The position numbers were made by a program, and so were the translations under genes. Below are positions 12,201 to 23,410 of a stretch of 64,000 nucleotides of DNA, in pieces. How positions within the stretch are numbered: position 1 is the first letter of the stretch; every line of letters starts with the position of its first letter. Origin of the DNA: Aptenodytes patagonicus (taxonomy: Eukaryota > Chordata > Aves > Sphenisciformes > Spheniscidae); contig NC_134961.1 of the NCBI RefSeq assembly GCF_965638725.1, positions 1,426,001 through 1,490,000 on the forward strand, given 5' to 3'. Under the pieces are notes generated by a model that was not told where the DNA came from, searched no databases, and saw only the letters and a program-made list of their open reading frames with translations.

Positions 12201-15200
12201 ATACGATGTTAAAGAGTTCTGAAAAGAACCAAGGATGCCATTTTGCAGTCTTTACCTGATGCTCGCTGGCCCAACAGTCCTCCCTAGCTAGTGTAGTACA
12301 ACTTTAAAACTATCTTCTCATCACTGCCAGTGAAACTTGGGTTATGATTAAGTTAGACTACTAAACGATTTTTAAAGACAAAACTGCCGGCTTTGAGAGT
12401 ACCAGTGTTCTTTCCCAGTATGCTGTTGAAACTACCCACCGTGCTCAGGGTTTGTGCCCTTCTGCAGCTGTCCTGCTTGTGTTCCTTTTGTCCCATGTAT
12501 GTATCTTACCCTTGCTCTGCTCCTCCGCAGCCACGCTCAGTCCCTGGCAGCGCTGCAAGCCTACGCGCACTGGCTCGCACAGTTCTACAGCGAAGTTCAC
12601 CGGCAGAACCCGGAGCAGTTCATCTCTCTCGTCTCCACCGCCCTGGAGGCTATCACTCCCCTCATCAGCTCGAAGGTACCTTCCTCAGTGCTGGGCTGAG
12701 GCTGGGCTTCCACCTAGAGCAGGAGACTGCTGTTGCGTTCAGGTGTTTAACGGTCTGCTCTGGACCACACTGTGGCTCCTGATGTGAACCAGTCTGGGAG
12801 AGCTGGATGTCTGTCTTCCAGAGCCACAGCAAATGTCTCATGTAAGAGCAATTCTGTAGGACAAGCTAATACGAGAGTAAGCAACTTACAGGCATATAAA
12901 CTCAGTCTAATGGCTTGAAAGCAGGGAAATTTCTCTCTTCCACAGTATTAAGGGAACTGACTCGTGCTCCGATTGGCAAATAAATACTATAAACTGTCTT
13001 GCTTGCAAAAACCTGGTAGTGGCAGCTTGCTGTGCTGTCTGACACCAGTGTTGCACCGTATGGTTCTGTGTGGTGGTGTTACTGGCCAGCCTGACCGTGT
13101 GCCGCCTCTATTTCAGGTGCAGGAGAAGCTGCTGCTGTCTGCGTGCCACCTGCTAGTCTCTTTAGCCACCACAGTGCGACCGGTGTTCTTGATCAGCATC
13201 CCAGCAGTACAGAAGGTGTTCAACAGGATCACGGACACTTCCGCTCAGCGGCTTCCTGATAAGGTGATTTGTCTCAAACATTGAAGAATGTAGATTAGAT
13301 GCTTGGGAAGCTGTGCCTCAATTCTTACTGTAGTGAGGTATAACCTCAAAAAAAAAAAAAGGGGGGGGGGGGAGTGGGGGGCAGCAGTTATCTCTGTATT
13401 GTGCATATCCAGGAATGCCAGTGATAGTTTGTAAGTAATGACCTATTTCAAGCAACAGCATAAGGAAAAAAACCACAATTGCAACTCTTAGATCTTATTC
13501 CTTTCTCATTTGCTGACACAGTCCCTGACTCTGTCTTTATGTTGATTCTGACATACAGAAAGAGTTTTCTGTGAAACTTATATTATCGTTCCACATACCT
13601 CACTCCAAGTTAGTATTTATATTACGGAGGTACTGAAAAGCCACAGTGGAGGTTGGGATACGGTTGTATTGTGTGCTGGCACGGAGGCATAAAAGTGCTG
13701 TACAAGCATAGAAGCTTAGTGTATAAACCAGACAAGGAGTAATGAAAGTGGCATCGTCTTTGTTTTATGAATATGAAGAACAGAGACTTACTGTTGCAGG
13801 GAAGGGCTGACAGAGCTGGTTCCAGCCCTTAAGCGATGAAGCTTTTGCTTCTCTCTTACCTTGCGGAGCCGCTAGTTTTCGCTTGGGCTCAACTTCTGCT
13901 ATTGAGCTCTTTCCTCAGATAGTGAGCACTGCTGGATGTCTTGCACATCTGTAAAATGTCACTCCAGGGTTGTGCTCTAGCATAAAGTGAATAGCACACG
14001 CTGTAAACCTTTGTCTCTTTGCTTAACGTCTCGTTGCTTCTAGGCCCAGGTGTTGGTGTGCAGAGCGCTGTCGAACGTATTGTTGCTGCCCTGGCCCAAT
14101 CTTCCAGAGAGTGACCAGCAGTGGGCAGTTCGCTCCACCAACCACGCCAGCCTAATCTCTGCCCTCACGAGAGAATACCGCCAATTAAAATCCAATGCTA
14201 TCTTGCCGCAGAGGAAAGTACAGCTGGAGGACAGTAAGTACCAGGTTTCTTGGGGTGTGTTGGCTTCTGACAGCTGCAGCGCAAACTGCTGATAGGCATC
14301 ATTAAGCTGGTTTTCCAATAATTATTTTGGCTGAGAAACTCTATTTAGCGTATGGGGAGGACAGGAAAGGAGCAATTTATGTTTTCTTTCTTGTTTTAGA
14401 GACCCTTCTTCTGTGGGTGTGTAAAGGGCACTCTCACCCCAGGTTGCCTGTAAACTCTTCCATCAAAGTACTGTCTTCCTCAGTCGTGCAGGGAAGGTGG
14501 GATCAAGTTTGTGATAAAACTTTGAATAGCGGTGATTGCATTAGGAATATTTAACAGCCTAATGCTGGGACTACCACGCTGTAGTATTAGAAACACTGGC
14601 TGGAGGCAGCGTTAATGAAGATTATGGTTAATCTGTGTTTCTTAAGGGGAAAATAAGAATTTCTCCCAGACTTGGGAAGTACTGCAGGGGGTGTGTATGT
14701 GTAGGAGGAGAGCCCTGAACTGATGGGGTCCAGGGACCTTTGGAAGTTTCTGTGTATGTTTTGGGATTGCTTTTGGGTGTGTCTGTCTTTTTTGAGAATC
14801 ACTTTAAAAATTGTGTAGAAGTACGCAGTGTCACAGCTTCTGACAAACCTGACGTGCTGGTCAGCTGTGTGCAGGGAGGGAGCATGGGAGAGGGTGGTTT
14901 GCTCCTCACAAGAAGAATATCAGCAGACTGCTCACGTGGGCTGAACTGAGCCAGTTCAGTTCTCCCAGCATTTGGGTTAGCTTATACAGTGACTGTGTTT
15001 CACTCCAGTTGTTACTTTCAGAAATAGAAATCTGCGGTATATTTTGCTGTCATAATGTGCTGCTTTTTTCTTGGCTAGTGTTTCTTTAGCATTAGCATAT
15101 TGTGAATAATATTGTTTACAGCTCGCCCCTGCATCTGAGTAGTTGAGCAGTGGGTGCATCTGTAGGGCAGTAAACCTGTGTAATTTAAGAAAGCGAGTAG

Positions 15201-18200
15201 CCACAGTGACCTAATTGAACCTGTTTAAATGTTTAAAATGCGAACATGCACTTGGGAATATTTTTGACTCCAACCTGGGTTTGGTGTATATGCTGCCCTG
15301 TAGGTTGTTTTAGTTACCGTGTGTGTGAACTTGACTTCTCTTCCTTTCTTGCCTCTGACTCGTAGTTTTGACACATGCAGGAAGTATCACCTCTCTTATT
15401 TTGCAGCCAAAGTGATCATCCATCAGACACTCAGCGTTTTAGAAGATATTGTAGAAAGTATCTCTGGAGAATCCACCAAGTCTCGACAGATCTGTTATCA
15501 GTCGCTGCAAGAATCCGTGCAGGTCTCACTAGCCCTCTTCCCAGCTTTCATTCATCAGTCAGGTATAACCATAGGACAGGCTTTAATGCTGTGAGTAGCT
15601 TTATGACCTACTGATAACACCCAAAGTCCATCAGCATAGAATCGTGGTGGTGTTCGCGTGAAGTGTGTGGGTTTGCTGTGCCTAAGTGTAATGCGAGTCT
15701 GTACTTCTGGGTGGGCTGGGCTGAATCAGAACAGGAAAGGGAGATCTCCTCTGCCATCTAGGATACAGGCATGAAGGTTTGTCACGCTTCCAGAAGATGG
15801 AGATGCCTTGTGTTGTGTTCAGCAGCGAAACAAGAATGGAGCTGATCCTGAGCACAAAAAAGCTTTAAAATACCCTGTCTGTCTATGTTTGCCACTTACA
15901 TTCTCTCCAGAAGCTTGAAGACAAGGAGGAGCAGATCTCATCATATAGGTCAAATGATGTGGGGGTGGTTTTTTCCCCCCTGTAAAAGAAAGGCTCCTGA
16001 GATGTAACCAGGACTGTTGCTTGGCAATCTTGTGGCCAGTGACTTACGTTTTGTATCACATCAGGGTAGCTCGAATGCCCAGGGCTACAGCAGTTTCTCT
16101 TGTGAAGAGCAAGGCGTTCCAGGAAAACTTTTGGAGCTGGTGGGATTTTCTCAGTGAAGCAGGCTTGGGGGAGGCAAAACAAAGTTGAAACTCAGAGAGG
16201 ATCCAAGACAGCAAGCTGATGCTGTGACTCCAGTGAACTGTTGTCTTCAGAACAGGCTAGCAGCCTCATGTGATTGCTATTTATTGGCTATAAAAGGCTG
16301 TATGAAGGAGGAGTTGAGCAGCTTCAGCTTACCGTGGTTATTCAATAAGGCATGTTGGGACTGATGAAGAATTAGCTGCGGTGCTGATCAGCTAGCTGCA
16401 CAACCACGCGCTGAAAATGACTTCTGAAGTCAGAAGGGTCTCTTCAGTTCCTGCCACAAAAAAAAGAAGCTGGATTCTGTCTCCTAGCCACCCCAAGCTG
16501 TGTGGCTGTTTTGGATTTCCTTGGATTTCCTGTTAACCCTGTACGAGCAGTGAACAACTGGAGATGGGCCCAACCATCACCAGAGCTCTCTCCAAGCGCT
16601 CTGTGCGGGCAGACCAGACTAAGGGCCTTGCTGATAGTATTGTATTTGTTCTGAGTCGTTTGGTTCTGCCTGTACTTGTAATCCCTGGTGGTTTTCAGAA
16701 ATGGATGAACATTTTTTTAAGCCCTGTAGTACCAGCTGTTGGTTTCAGGTTCTAATGGCAACCCTGCTGCTGAATTTCCAAGAGTAAATAGGGTTCACTG
16801 TACAGGAGGAGCAAATCTCACATAATGGACTTACTGATGCATTTGAACATGACCTTAACATGTTCTTTTGGCTTTCCTGTTCTTATCTTAGATGTGACAG
16901 ATGAGATGCTGAGCTTCTTCCTCACTCTGTTTCAAGGACTGAGGGTGCAGATGGGAGTGCCTTTCACCGAGCAGATCATACAGACCTTCCTAAACATGTT
17001 CACCAGGTATTGTCCCGTGTTGGACACTTCTTTCTTATCCCTCGGGATGATTTATCTTGGTAAGCTGCTCACAGAATGGGTCCCTGCCCCTAAAGAGTGT
17101 AGTATTTCCAACCCCTTAGTGTCCAGACTTTTGTCATGTCCCAGGGCTAAATGTAAGGAAAATGCTTCCAGGCCTGAAGTCACCCAGCCCATGCACGTCA
17201 GTCGTACAGGCCATCGTGCAATTTCAGCTCTCCCACAGGCTTTCTGGAGTGTGTGATACCGAATTGGAGTCTCACATTGCCTATTAGCTCCTACCCAAGA
17301 TCTGAGGGTACCCCGACAATCTCTCAAGCTTTTGTTGGGGAAGGGGGTCTGTCAAAACCTAGCTCCCTTCTGTGGCTTAATGGACTTGGTCTGTATTAGT
17401 TGAGCCAAGTTTAGAGGCATTACCTGCTTTCCTTTAAATCAGGTAAGCATGCAGATCTCTGGGAAGGTTCCTATGGAATGACTTTGTTTTTGTCGTAGGG
17501 AACAGTTGGCAGAGAGCATCCTCCATGAGGGCAGCACTGGCTGTCGGGTGGTGGAGAAGTTTCTGAAAATACTGCAAGTGGTGGTACAAGAGCCAGGCCA
17601 AGTATTCAAGCCTTTTCTACCTAGCGTCATCTCACTGTGCATGGAGCAGGTCTACCCCATCATTGCAGAGGTAGGGCTGTTCTCACAGGAGGTGAAGGAA
17701 AGGGGAGACGGGAAGGGAAGGCATTGCTGGGGGGGTGGGAGGAATGAAGCTTTTTGCTTTCCAAGAGCTGTAAATGTCAGTCCCCGTGCAGGGAAAACTG
17801 GGTGACTAGGCAGTGGGAATTGGAAGCAGCATGGGTGGAGGATTTTGTCAGGAATTGTCAGAGGCTAAAATTACAGATGTGCTCAAAGCAGGAGGTAAAA
17901 CTCAAAACTCGATGATGCGTTATTAGCGTGATCCAACAGTTGCCGAGTTTGGTGCCTGCCTTAGGAGGAAATACTTGGATGCTCTGGTACCTTGGCTGCA
18001 AAGCGCTGCCCTGGGTGGCCAGAGTGGGATCCAGGGGATGAGTGGGATTCCAGCACAGGAGCCTGCTTTGAGTTGTTTGTTCTCCTCTCCTCCTAGCGCT
18101 CATCTCCTGATGTGAAAGCAGAGTTGTTTGAGCTGCTTTTCCGGGTCCTCCACCATAATTGGCGGTACTTCTTCAAATCTAGTGTGTTGGCTAGTGTCCA

Positions 18201-21200
18201 AAGAGGAGTGGCAGAAGAGCAGATGGAGAACGAAGCACAGTTCAGTGCCATTATGCAGGTAACTCAGCTACTCCCGCGGTTGTCCAGAACCCTTTCTGCT
18301 ACTTGTAGCAGTGCATTAAACATGTGGCTTGTGGGGATTAGACCATGTCTTGAGTGAGGTCTTGCCTTCAGGAACTGATGAAAATCAAAGTGCTTGTAGA
18401 GTGGTCTTGCTGATGTGCTTTACAAGGCACAGCGTGCCTCACTGAGCCGGGGAGCAAGCAGTGAGGAAGGAATGTTAATTCCTTTCCATGCCTCATCCTG
18501 CATCTGGACCTAAAAATATATTACTGACGCTGACCCATTTACTTCTGTTACAAGTCTTGTGGTTAGCACTAGGACAAATTGTCAGTGCAGGAAAGTGTTC
18601 CTGAGACCAAGATGTCTTTTGGTTTATATGGACTTGTTCTGTGCTGTACCATCGGATCTGGTAGAGAAGGGTCAGCGGGGTAATATCCTATAGGCTTTGG
18701 CCTGGGGAATAAAGAAGGCAGAGGCAGTGTGCCAGCACGTACACGGAGCCAGCACCAATCTTCTCAGGCTGGGGATTTTGATTTTTTTTTAAGAATAACA
18801 GACTGTGTTCCATGTGTCAGTCAGAGCTGGCCAAATGAGTTCCTGTGCAGTTCCTAGATGTAAGAACTGTCCCCAAAACAGGTGGTGCAACTTAAAAGTA
18901 AAATCAGAAAAAAAAAAAATCAGCCTCCTAATCTGGTATCAGAGTACCTGGTGTGGGGCCCTTCACCTCCAGCCCATGTCAGTGTAAACAAAAGCATGTT
19001 TGCACCATGTTCTGCAACCTCAGAGTAGGGCTTGCTCCTCCGAGGGTGCTGAACGCCGGAGCGGAGGGCCGTGTGCTTAGACTTCAGGTGGGAGGACTTT
19101 TTGCAGAGCTGCCCCATCATGGAGTGCTTCTGGAGACTGGGTCCCTTCTGATACGTGAGTGAAGAGGGAGCACTTGCGCTGATGTAAACCGTATTGGTGT
19201 TTCTCTCTGGCCTTTCCTTATCTTAGCATCTTTTGATGTGAATGAGGCCCAAGCTGGTCCCTGTGCAGGGCTGTCCAAGCATCTCTTTCACCTGTAGCAG
19301 TGTAACACTTCCAAACTCACCCGAGTGCCTTGTTTTGGAAGATATTTACATGGTAACCTCAGTATTAACTTCAGGCTGGTTGACAATACTGAACTACTTG
19401 TCTTACGACTTGCCTCCTGTTGTTTTGATACAAAACCTCTTCTTTAATGTTCTCTAAGCGTTCTCAACAGTGTTTTGTGTGAGTGATACGAACTTTGTGT
19501 GCTGGTTTCCACCAGAGATCTGAGTCCAGAACTGGCTCAGTCTTGAAGGGACTTGAGCCGTTTTTGTCTGTTTAACAATAAATGGCTGGTATGGTGGAAT
19601 AAACTCTTCCATTCGTGATGCCTTGAAGCAGCAACTGGTAAAATTCTGTTGCCTATCTCTGTACAGAGCTTACCTCGTCTGCCTACATCATCTGTACAGT
19701 GTTTCAGAGGAGCTCAAGGTATAAAAGATGTTTTATCACAGAGTCTGTGCAGGCCTACCAGGCTAGTTCAGCAGGGTCCAGCAAATTTTGTTCCTAGGCT
19801 CTCTACTGCTACTGTAATGCCCAGCTCAGCCTCCCAGCTCCCATCACCAACTTCTTTCTAATTCAGTGCAGTAACATGTTAAACACATCTGCCAGTCACC
19901 TTGGTCTTTTGACTTGGACTGAGAACAAAACCTCTGCATGTGTTCTGCTTTTGTTCGTGCTTGCCATGCTACCTTAGGTAGCGTCCCTGAGAAACAGCCA
20001 TATCCTTCACGAGCAAACTGCCTGCCAAGGGAGCTGTGCTCAGCATCTCTGCTCCTCTTCAATGCAAGCTTGGCCCACCCGTTCCCAACAGACCCAGCTT
20101 AGCAACTGTTCTGCAAGGATATGACCATGTTTCCACTAAAATTTCTTCATTCCTGTTGGTCTGGCAGCAGCGCGGTTGACTTAACTGCCTCTCTTTTATT
20201 AGTTTGCTGCGCTGAGAAGCAGCTGAGGCTCGCAGGGGTTTGTTCTGGTGTCAGGGTGAAAATGATGTTGTTCTGCCTGGCAGGTCTGATATTCTTTGTA
20301 ATATCAGTCCCCGTCCTTCAATTCTGCTTTGTTCGTAGGCGTTTGGCCAGTCCTTCCTGCAGCCTGACATTCACCTGTTCAAGCAGAATCTCTTCTACTT
20401 GGAGATGCTGAACACCAAGCAGAAGCTGTACCACAAGGTGGGTCCTAGTTGACCGTTGTGCACACTGTGCATGGTGATAGGTGGGCGCTGTTCTGAGACT
20501 TGTTCGAAATGGGTCAGAAACTGAAGGTCAGGATCTGGGGGCTTGTATGTCACAGCCTTTGGTTGGTTGCTGTGATCCTGATGGATACGTTGCTGGTCAG
20601 AGTGGCATTACCGCCTCCCTGACACTGCTGCAGTGGGCACAGGAGGGATCCCAGCTCTAGTCAGTCAAAGCAAAGCCTTGATGCGTTCCCTCCTGTGACA
20701 ATGAGGGAAAGCAAAGGAGAGACAGCAACAGTGCGATTTGTCTGAGGAAGTAGAAGCTGGGATCATCAGTGGGACAGTGGCAGAGCCCCTCCATCATTCC
20801 CATCTGGGTCAGCCGCGGGGTATCTAGTATTTACAGTCGGTCGCGGCCAGGTGGTTGTCTCTGTCGCTGTCATGTAGGACCCATCCTCCAGACCCTCTAA
20901 TTTAGACCTGTTAGCTGCTGTCATGAAGGATTAAAGTTGGAATCCAGGGTCCTGCCCTTCTGGTTAGCCTGTGAAAGCAGAGCTTTCAGGTTCGCATCTA
21001 TGGTCACAACTCAAGGACAGCCCATCATGTTAACAGCTGCCTGTTGCAGACTTTTAGGCAGCTAGACAGATTCCCTGGCTTTCAGGAGCACTGTGCAGGG
21101 CTAAAACCGGCTGGAGTTTGAATGGGCCTTGATGCTGTTTGCTTAAATGCCAATGCTTAAAACTTGGGTCAGACGCATGAGGTAAGTGTGGCCAAATTCA

Positions 21201-22778
21201 CCACTAACTTTAAAGCTGATATCAATCTAGCTTACTGTAGCCATTTGTGATCTTGGCTTGGCTTATTATCTCTGTGCTCACAGGAGTTTGCAGACCCCGC
21301 TGACAGCAGCCCTGTGCAGCCATGCTCGCTTGCCTGGTCTGACCTCGATGAGTTTGTACTTCTAAAGCAGTGTGCTGGCTGCCGCGGTCCCCTCTGTGGG
21401 AGGATTGCTGGTGTGAAGATGCCTAACTGTGCTTCTCTCACTGTGCAGAAGATCTTCCGGACAACCATGCTGTTCCAGTTTGTGAATGTGCTACTTCAGG
21501 TGCTTGTCCACAAGTCGCATGACCTGTTGCAGGAGGAGATTGGCATTGCCACCTACAATATGGCCTCAGTGGACTTTGATGGCTTCTACTCAGCCTTTCT
21601 CCCCGAGTTCCTGGCCAGTTGTGATGGTGTGGACTCGAACCAGAAAAACGTGCTGGGAAGGAATTTCAAAATGGACAGGGTAAGAAGGTGAAACGCTGCA
21701 GCAGAGTGCCAGTATTCCCAGGACGCGCAGAGTTTTTCTCCTAGAACATGCTGGCAGACAGCTGTGAGCTTCCCAGGGCAGTGTTTTGAGGCAGTACCTT
21801 TTGTTCCAAACGCTTCCATGCTCAGCAATGCCTAGCCAAGGATTTTTCACTGTAGGTAGCAGAACTGCCGTCTCATCTCTTGGACTGCCGAATGCTGTGG
21901 GAGTTAGGGAATATGTTTCCTGGAGGAAGTTTTCATAGGGGTAGACTGACATTTTCTAGAGTGGGACACTCGGATCCTTGCCAAAATCTCGCTCCAGCTG
22001 CTGGCCAGATGGTTGAGGGTTACCGTGAGGACAACAGCAGAGTAGCTGCAATGGCTCTCAATTCTTTCAAATCCCTCGTATGCGTGTGAAGCAAATGGGG
22101 GGGTCTGTAACCTCCCTGTGGAACATCACGGCAGTGCGTCAGGTTGTGGCTTCCATCTGCTGAAGCTTGCTTGTCCGTTGAGTGCTTCCTCTCCTCTGGG
22201 AGACGATGGGGATTTGAGACCAAGGGTTGAGGGTAGGAAAGGAGCCTTGACAGGATCACTGGACTCTAGAAGGCAATTGCTCTTCAGGAAAATTAGGCCT
22301 TGTTACGGGGAACGTGGCACTCAGGAACCTCGGCAGGAATGCAGTGAGCAGTTGCCGCTGCAGATGGCCGTGTTGTGACCGTCCGTGTAGTGCCTGACTC
22401 CACACCGAGAAGCCGGTGCTGTGAACGGAGCCCAGATCTCTGTAGTCAGCTCTCTGCGTGGAGCAGCTCTGGAGCTGCGTCTCTGCTCCCCATCCATGGC
22501 CTGCAGGAACTCAGTTTTCCTGGGCTCAGACTCCGGAGGAAGGGGTCTGTTGTTCTCATGTATGAAAATACACGTGGGTGTCTGGCCCTCTCGGTTCCTT
22601 TCTGTGCTCTGCTGTAAGACAGTGCTTGTAGCTATTACTCTGTTTGCGGTACAACGTGTTGTTTGATCTTTTCCAGGATCTGCCATCGTTTACCCAGAAT
22701 GTGCACAGGCTGGTGAATGACCTGCGTTACTACAGACTCTGCAATGACAGTTTGCCCCCTGGAACTGTGAAACTATAG
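121..22778 (+). CDS. XPO6: Exportin-6, 3' part of gene (17 coding exons, partial at 5' end)
   Basis: Exportin-6 is a RanGTP-dependent importin-beta-family receptor that exports profilin-actin complexes from the nucleus. Seventeen exons with GT-AG borders join in one open frame: 121-247, 1028-1137, 3444-3552, 4343-4435, 6712-6781, 9128-9287, 10009-10101, 12531-12675, 13117-13263, 14044-14233, 15407-15562, 16892-17006, 17499-17670, 18097-18258, 20339-20437, 21449-21679 and 22677-22778. They encode 759 residues and a TAG stop. The human protein is about 1,125 residues, so this is roughly the C-terminal two thirds, all of it alpha-helical HEAT-repeat solenoid; the N-terminal Ran-binding part lies upstream. 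Near-identity to the mammalian protein as I remember it is seen in blocks such as YIEKFTDFLRLFVSVHLRRI, VFNRITD and the final SLPPGTVKL. No frameshift or internal stop is seen. Residue numbers below count from the first complete codon at 122. Confidence 0.97.
1028..1137 (+). CDS. XPO6: XPO6 exon, residues 43-79
   Basis: The acceptor is TGTATTTCAG and the donor GTAAGC. It encodes PTHEGYFSCLDIW through VLN and two bases of a split Arg codon. Confidence 0.95.
3444..3552 (+). CDS. XPO6: XPO6 exon, residues 79-115
   Basis: The acceptor is GGTCATAG and the donor GTAAGG. The exon completes the split Arg, encodes YEDALVLLLTEVLNR and an acidic LDDETLDDD stretch, and ends in phase 0. Confidence 0.95.
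4343..4435 (+). CDS. XPO6: XPO6 exon, residues 116-146 (tandem acceptor)
   Basis: This exon of 31 codons runs from QQTEWQRYLRQ to HAFSTL, with donor GTAAGT. The acceptor reads TAGCAGCAG, so splicing may use the AG at 4342 or 4345 and keep or drop one Gln. I chose 4343 because I recall QQTEW in the mammalian protein. Confidence 0.93.
6712..6781 (+). CDS. XPO6: XPO6 exon, residues 147-170
   Basis: The acceptor is CTCTTCTAG and the donor GTAATA. It encodes FPVLQDNLEVYLGLQQF and ends after the first base of a Gly codon. Confidence 0.95.
7468..7472. repeat. Target-site duplication, left copy
   Basis: ACATG lies directly before the LTR terminal TG and matches 8068-8072 exactly. Confidence 0.85.
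7473..8067 (-). mobile_element. Solo LTR of an avian endogenous retrovirus
   Basis: A 595-bp block starts TGTTGTGG, ends CCAGCACA and is flanked by the perfect 5-bp duplication ACATG at 7468-7472 and 8068-8072. Read on the minus strand it has LTR order: a TGTGCTGG start, a TATATAAAG TATA box near 7786-7795, a degraded poly(A) signal (TGTTAAAC) near 7597-7604, and a terminal CA. There is no internal retroviral coding region, so this is a recombined solo LTR. TG..CA ends and a 5-bp duplication fit ERVL-like or ERVK-like elements. The sequence closely resembles an LTR I remember as common in neoavian genomes, but I cannot name the family with certainty. It lies antisense inside the XPO6 intron 6782-9127. 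Confidence 0.9.
8068..8072. repeat. Target-site duplication, right copy
   Basis: ACATG lies directly after the LTR terminal CA and matches 7468-7472 exactly. Confidence 0.85.
9128..9287 (+). CDS. XPO6: XPO6 exon, residues 170-223
   Basis: The acceptor is CATTTCAG and the donor GTAGGT, followed by an 11-base G run. It encodes HRLNITAENDCRRLHCSLRD through FNDALTVVE and two bases of Arg. Confidence 0.96.
10009..10101 (+). CDS. XPO6: XPO6 exon, residues 223-254
   Basis: The acceptor is CGCTTCCAG and the donor GTGAGT. It encodes LVKVTLYGSQIKLYNIETAV through LID and two bases of Val. A palindromic AT tract starts inside the donor (see 10105-10126). Confidence 0.96.
10105..10150. repeat. AT microsatellite with a perfect palindrome at a splice donor
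   Basis: Bases 10105-10126 form a perfect 22-base palindrome (half-site AGTATGATATA). A run of TA dinucleotides to about 10147 follows. The palindrome shares three bases with the donor GTGAGT at 10102-10107. Confidence 0.9.
12531..12675 (+). CDS. XPO6: XPO6 exon, residues 254-302
   Basis: The acceptor is CCTCCGCAG and the donor GTACCT. It encodes HAQSLAALQAYAHWLAQF through ITPLISSK and ends in phase 0. Confidence 0.96.
13117..13263 (+). CDS. XPO6: XPO6 exon, residues 303-351
   Basis: The acceptor is CTATTTCAG and the donor GTGATT. Its 49 whole codons include LLLSACHLLVSLATTVRPVF. Confidence 0.96.
14044..14233 (+). CDS. XPO6: XPO6 exon, residues 352-415
   Basis: The acceptor is TTGCTTCTAG and the donor GTAAGT. 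It encodes AQVLVCRALSNVLLLPWPNL through QLED and the first base of a Thr codon. Confidence 0.96.
15407..15562 (+). CDS. XPO6: XPO6 exon, residues 415-467
   Basis: The acceptor is TATTTTGCAG and the donor GTATAA. It encodes KVIIHQTLSVLEDIVESISG through FPAFIHQS and one base of Asp. Confidence 0.96.
16892..17006 (+). CDS. XPO6: XPO6 exon, residues 467-505
   Basis: The acceptor is TTATCTTAG and the donor GTATTG. It encodes VTDEMLSFFLTLFQGLRVQM through FLNMFT and two bases of Arg. Confidence 0.96.
17499..17670 (+). CDS. XPO6: XPO6 exon, residues 505-562
   Basis: The acceptor is TTTGTCGTAG and the donor GTAGGG. It encodes EQLAESILHEGSTGCRVVEK through EQVYPIIAE and ends in phase 0. Confidence 0.96.
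18097..18258 (+). CDS. XPO6: XPO6 exon, residues 563-616
   Basis: The acceptor is CTCCTCCTAG and the donor GTAACT. Its 54 whole codons include DVKAELFELLFRVLHHNWRY. Confidence 0.96.
20339..20437 (+). CDS. XPO6: XPO6 exon, residues 617-649
   Basis: The acceptor is TTGTTCGTAG and the donor GTGGGT. Its 33 whole codons run from AFGQSFLQPDIHLFKQNLFY to KLYHK. Confidence 0.96.
21449..21679 (+). CDS. XPO6: XPO6 exon, residues 650-726
   Basis: The acceptor is CACTGTGCAG and the donor GTAAGA. Its 77 whole codons include MLFQFVNVLLQVLVHKSHDL and VLGRNFKMDR. Confidence 0.96.
22677..22778 (+). CDS. XPO6: XPO6 terminal coding exon, residues 727-759 and stop
   Basis: The acceptor is ATCTTTTCCAG. It encodes DLPSFTQNVHRLVNDLRYYR, then SLPPGTVKL and a TAG stop at 22776-22778. 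Confidence 0.97.
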   Translation, partial: DLPSFTQNVHRLVNDLRYYRLCNDSLPPGTVKL

Positions 22779-23410
22779 TTACTGCACTGGACTCGTGTTT
22801 TGATCACTGTAGGGAACGGATCCGTATTTCGTTTTGCCACCGCCTTCTCTCCTCCCTGGTTTTGTCAGTACTGCAGGACGCGGTGTCTTGCACATGGGCA
22901 CATCTTCTTGGATTCACGCACCATGCTTCCTTCCCCCCCCCCCCCCCCCCCCCAACCCAAAGGCCCCCAGCTGGAGTCAGCACTGTCTGCAGGATGTGTC
23001 TTAACGCCCAACCGCAGGGCATCTCGACTGTATGGAAAGTCCTCTCGCTGGGGTTTTGTTCTACTAACGTAGCACTTTGTTGCGTCCGGAGATTTCTGTG
23101 GAGTTGTCTTGAGAGATCATGTACGTATCAAACATGAGGCAGAAGCGCCAAAGACTACTTCAGACATTCGTACCTTCGTGTCATTCCACCTTCCTGCCCC
23201 TGCCCAGCTCTCGGAGGAGACGGCTCGTGATGTTGGGACTGTTTTGGCACTTCTGTCACTCCCTTTGTTTCTAAATTGCCTTGAAAACCTCCCTGCTGTT
23301 TGTGGGGATTAGAGACTCTTTTGGGTTTTTTTTAAACGTTTTCTCATCATTCCATTGTGATACTAAAACAACATGCTTAATGGAAATAAAGTGCTTACTT
23401 TGTTGTTTTA
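22779..23410 (+). other. XPO6: XPO6 3' untranslated region
   Basis: The region from the stop codon to the poly(A) signal is about 620 bases. It contains a run of 21 C residues at 22933-22953, a possible binding tract for poly(C)-binding proteins or an unstable homopolymer. The right end is approximate. Confidence 0.8.
23385..23390 (+). terminator. XPO6: XPO6 polyadenylation signal
   Basis: A canonical AATAAA lies 607 bases after the stop codon and is followed by a T-rich stretch (TTTGTTGTTTTAAA), as expected downstream of a cleavage site. Confidence 0.85.

Larger units (their letters stand above)
8073..22676 (+). other. XPO6: Remaining XPO6 introns
   Basis: This covers the end of the intron that holds the LTR (to 9127) and the introns 9288-10008, 10102-12530, 12676-13116, 13264-14043, 14234-15406, 15563-16891, 17007-17498, 17671-18096, 18259-20338, 20438-21448 and 21680-22676. 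Apart from an AT repeat after 10108 and an A-run then G-run near 13348-13375, I see no gene or named repeat in them. Confidence 0.7.
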
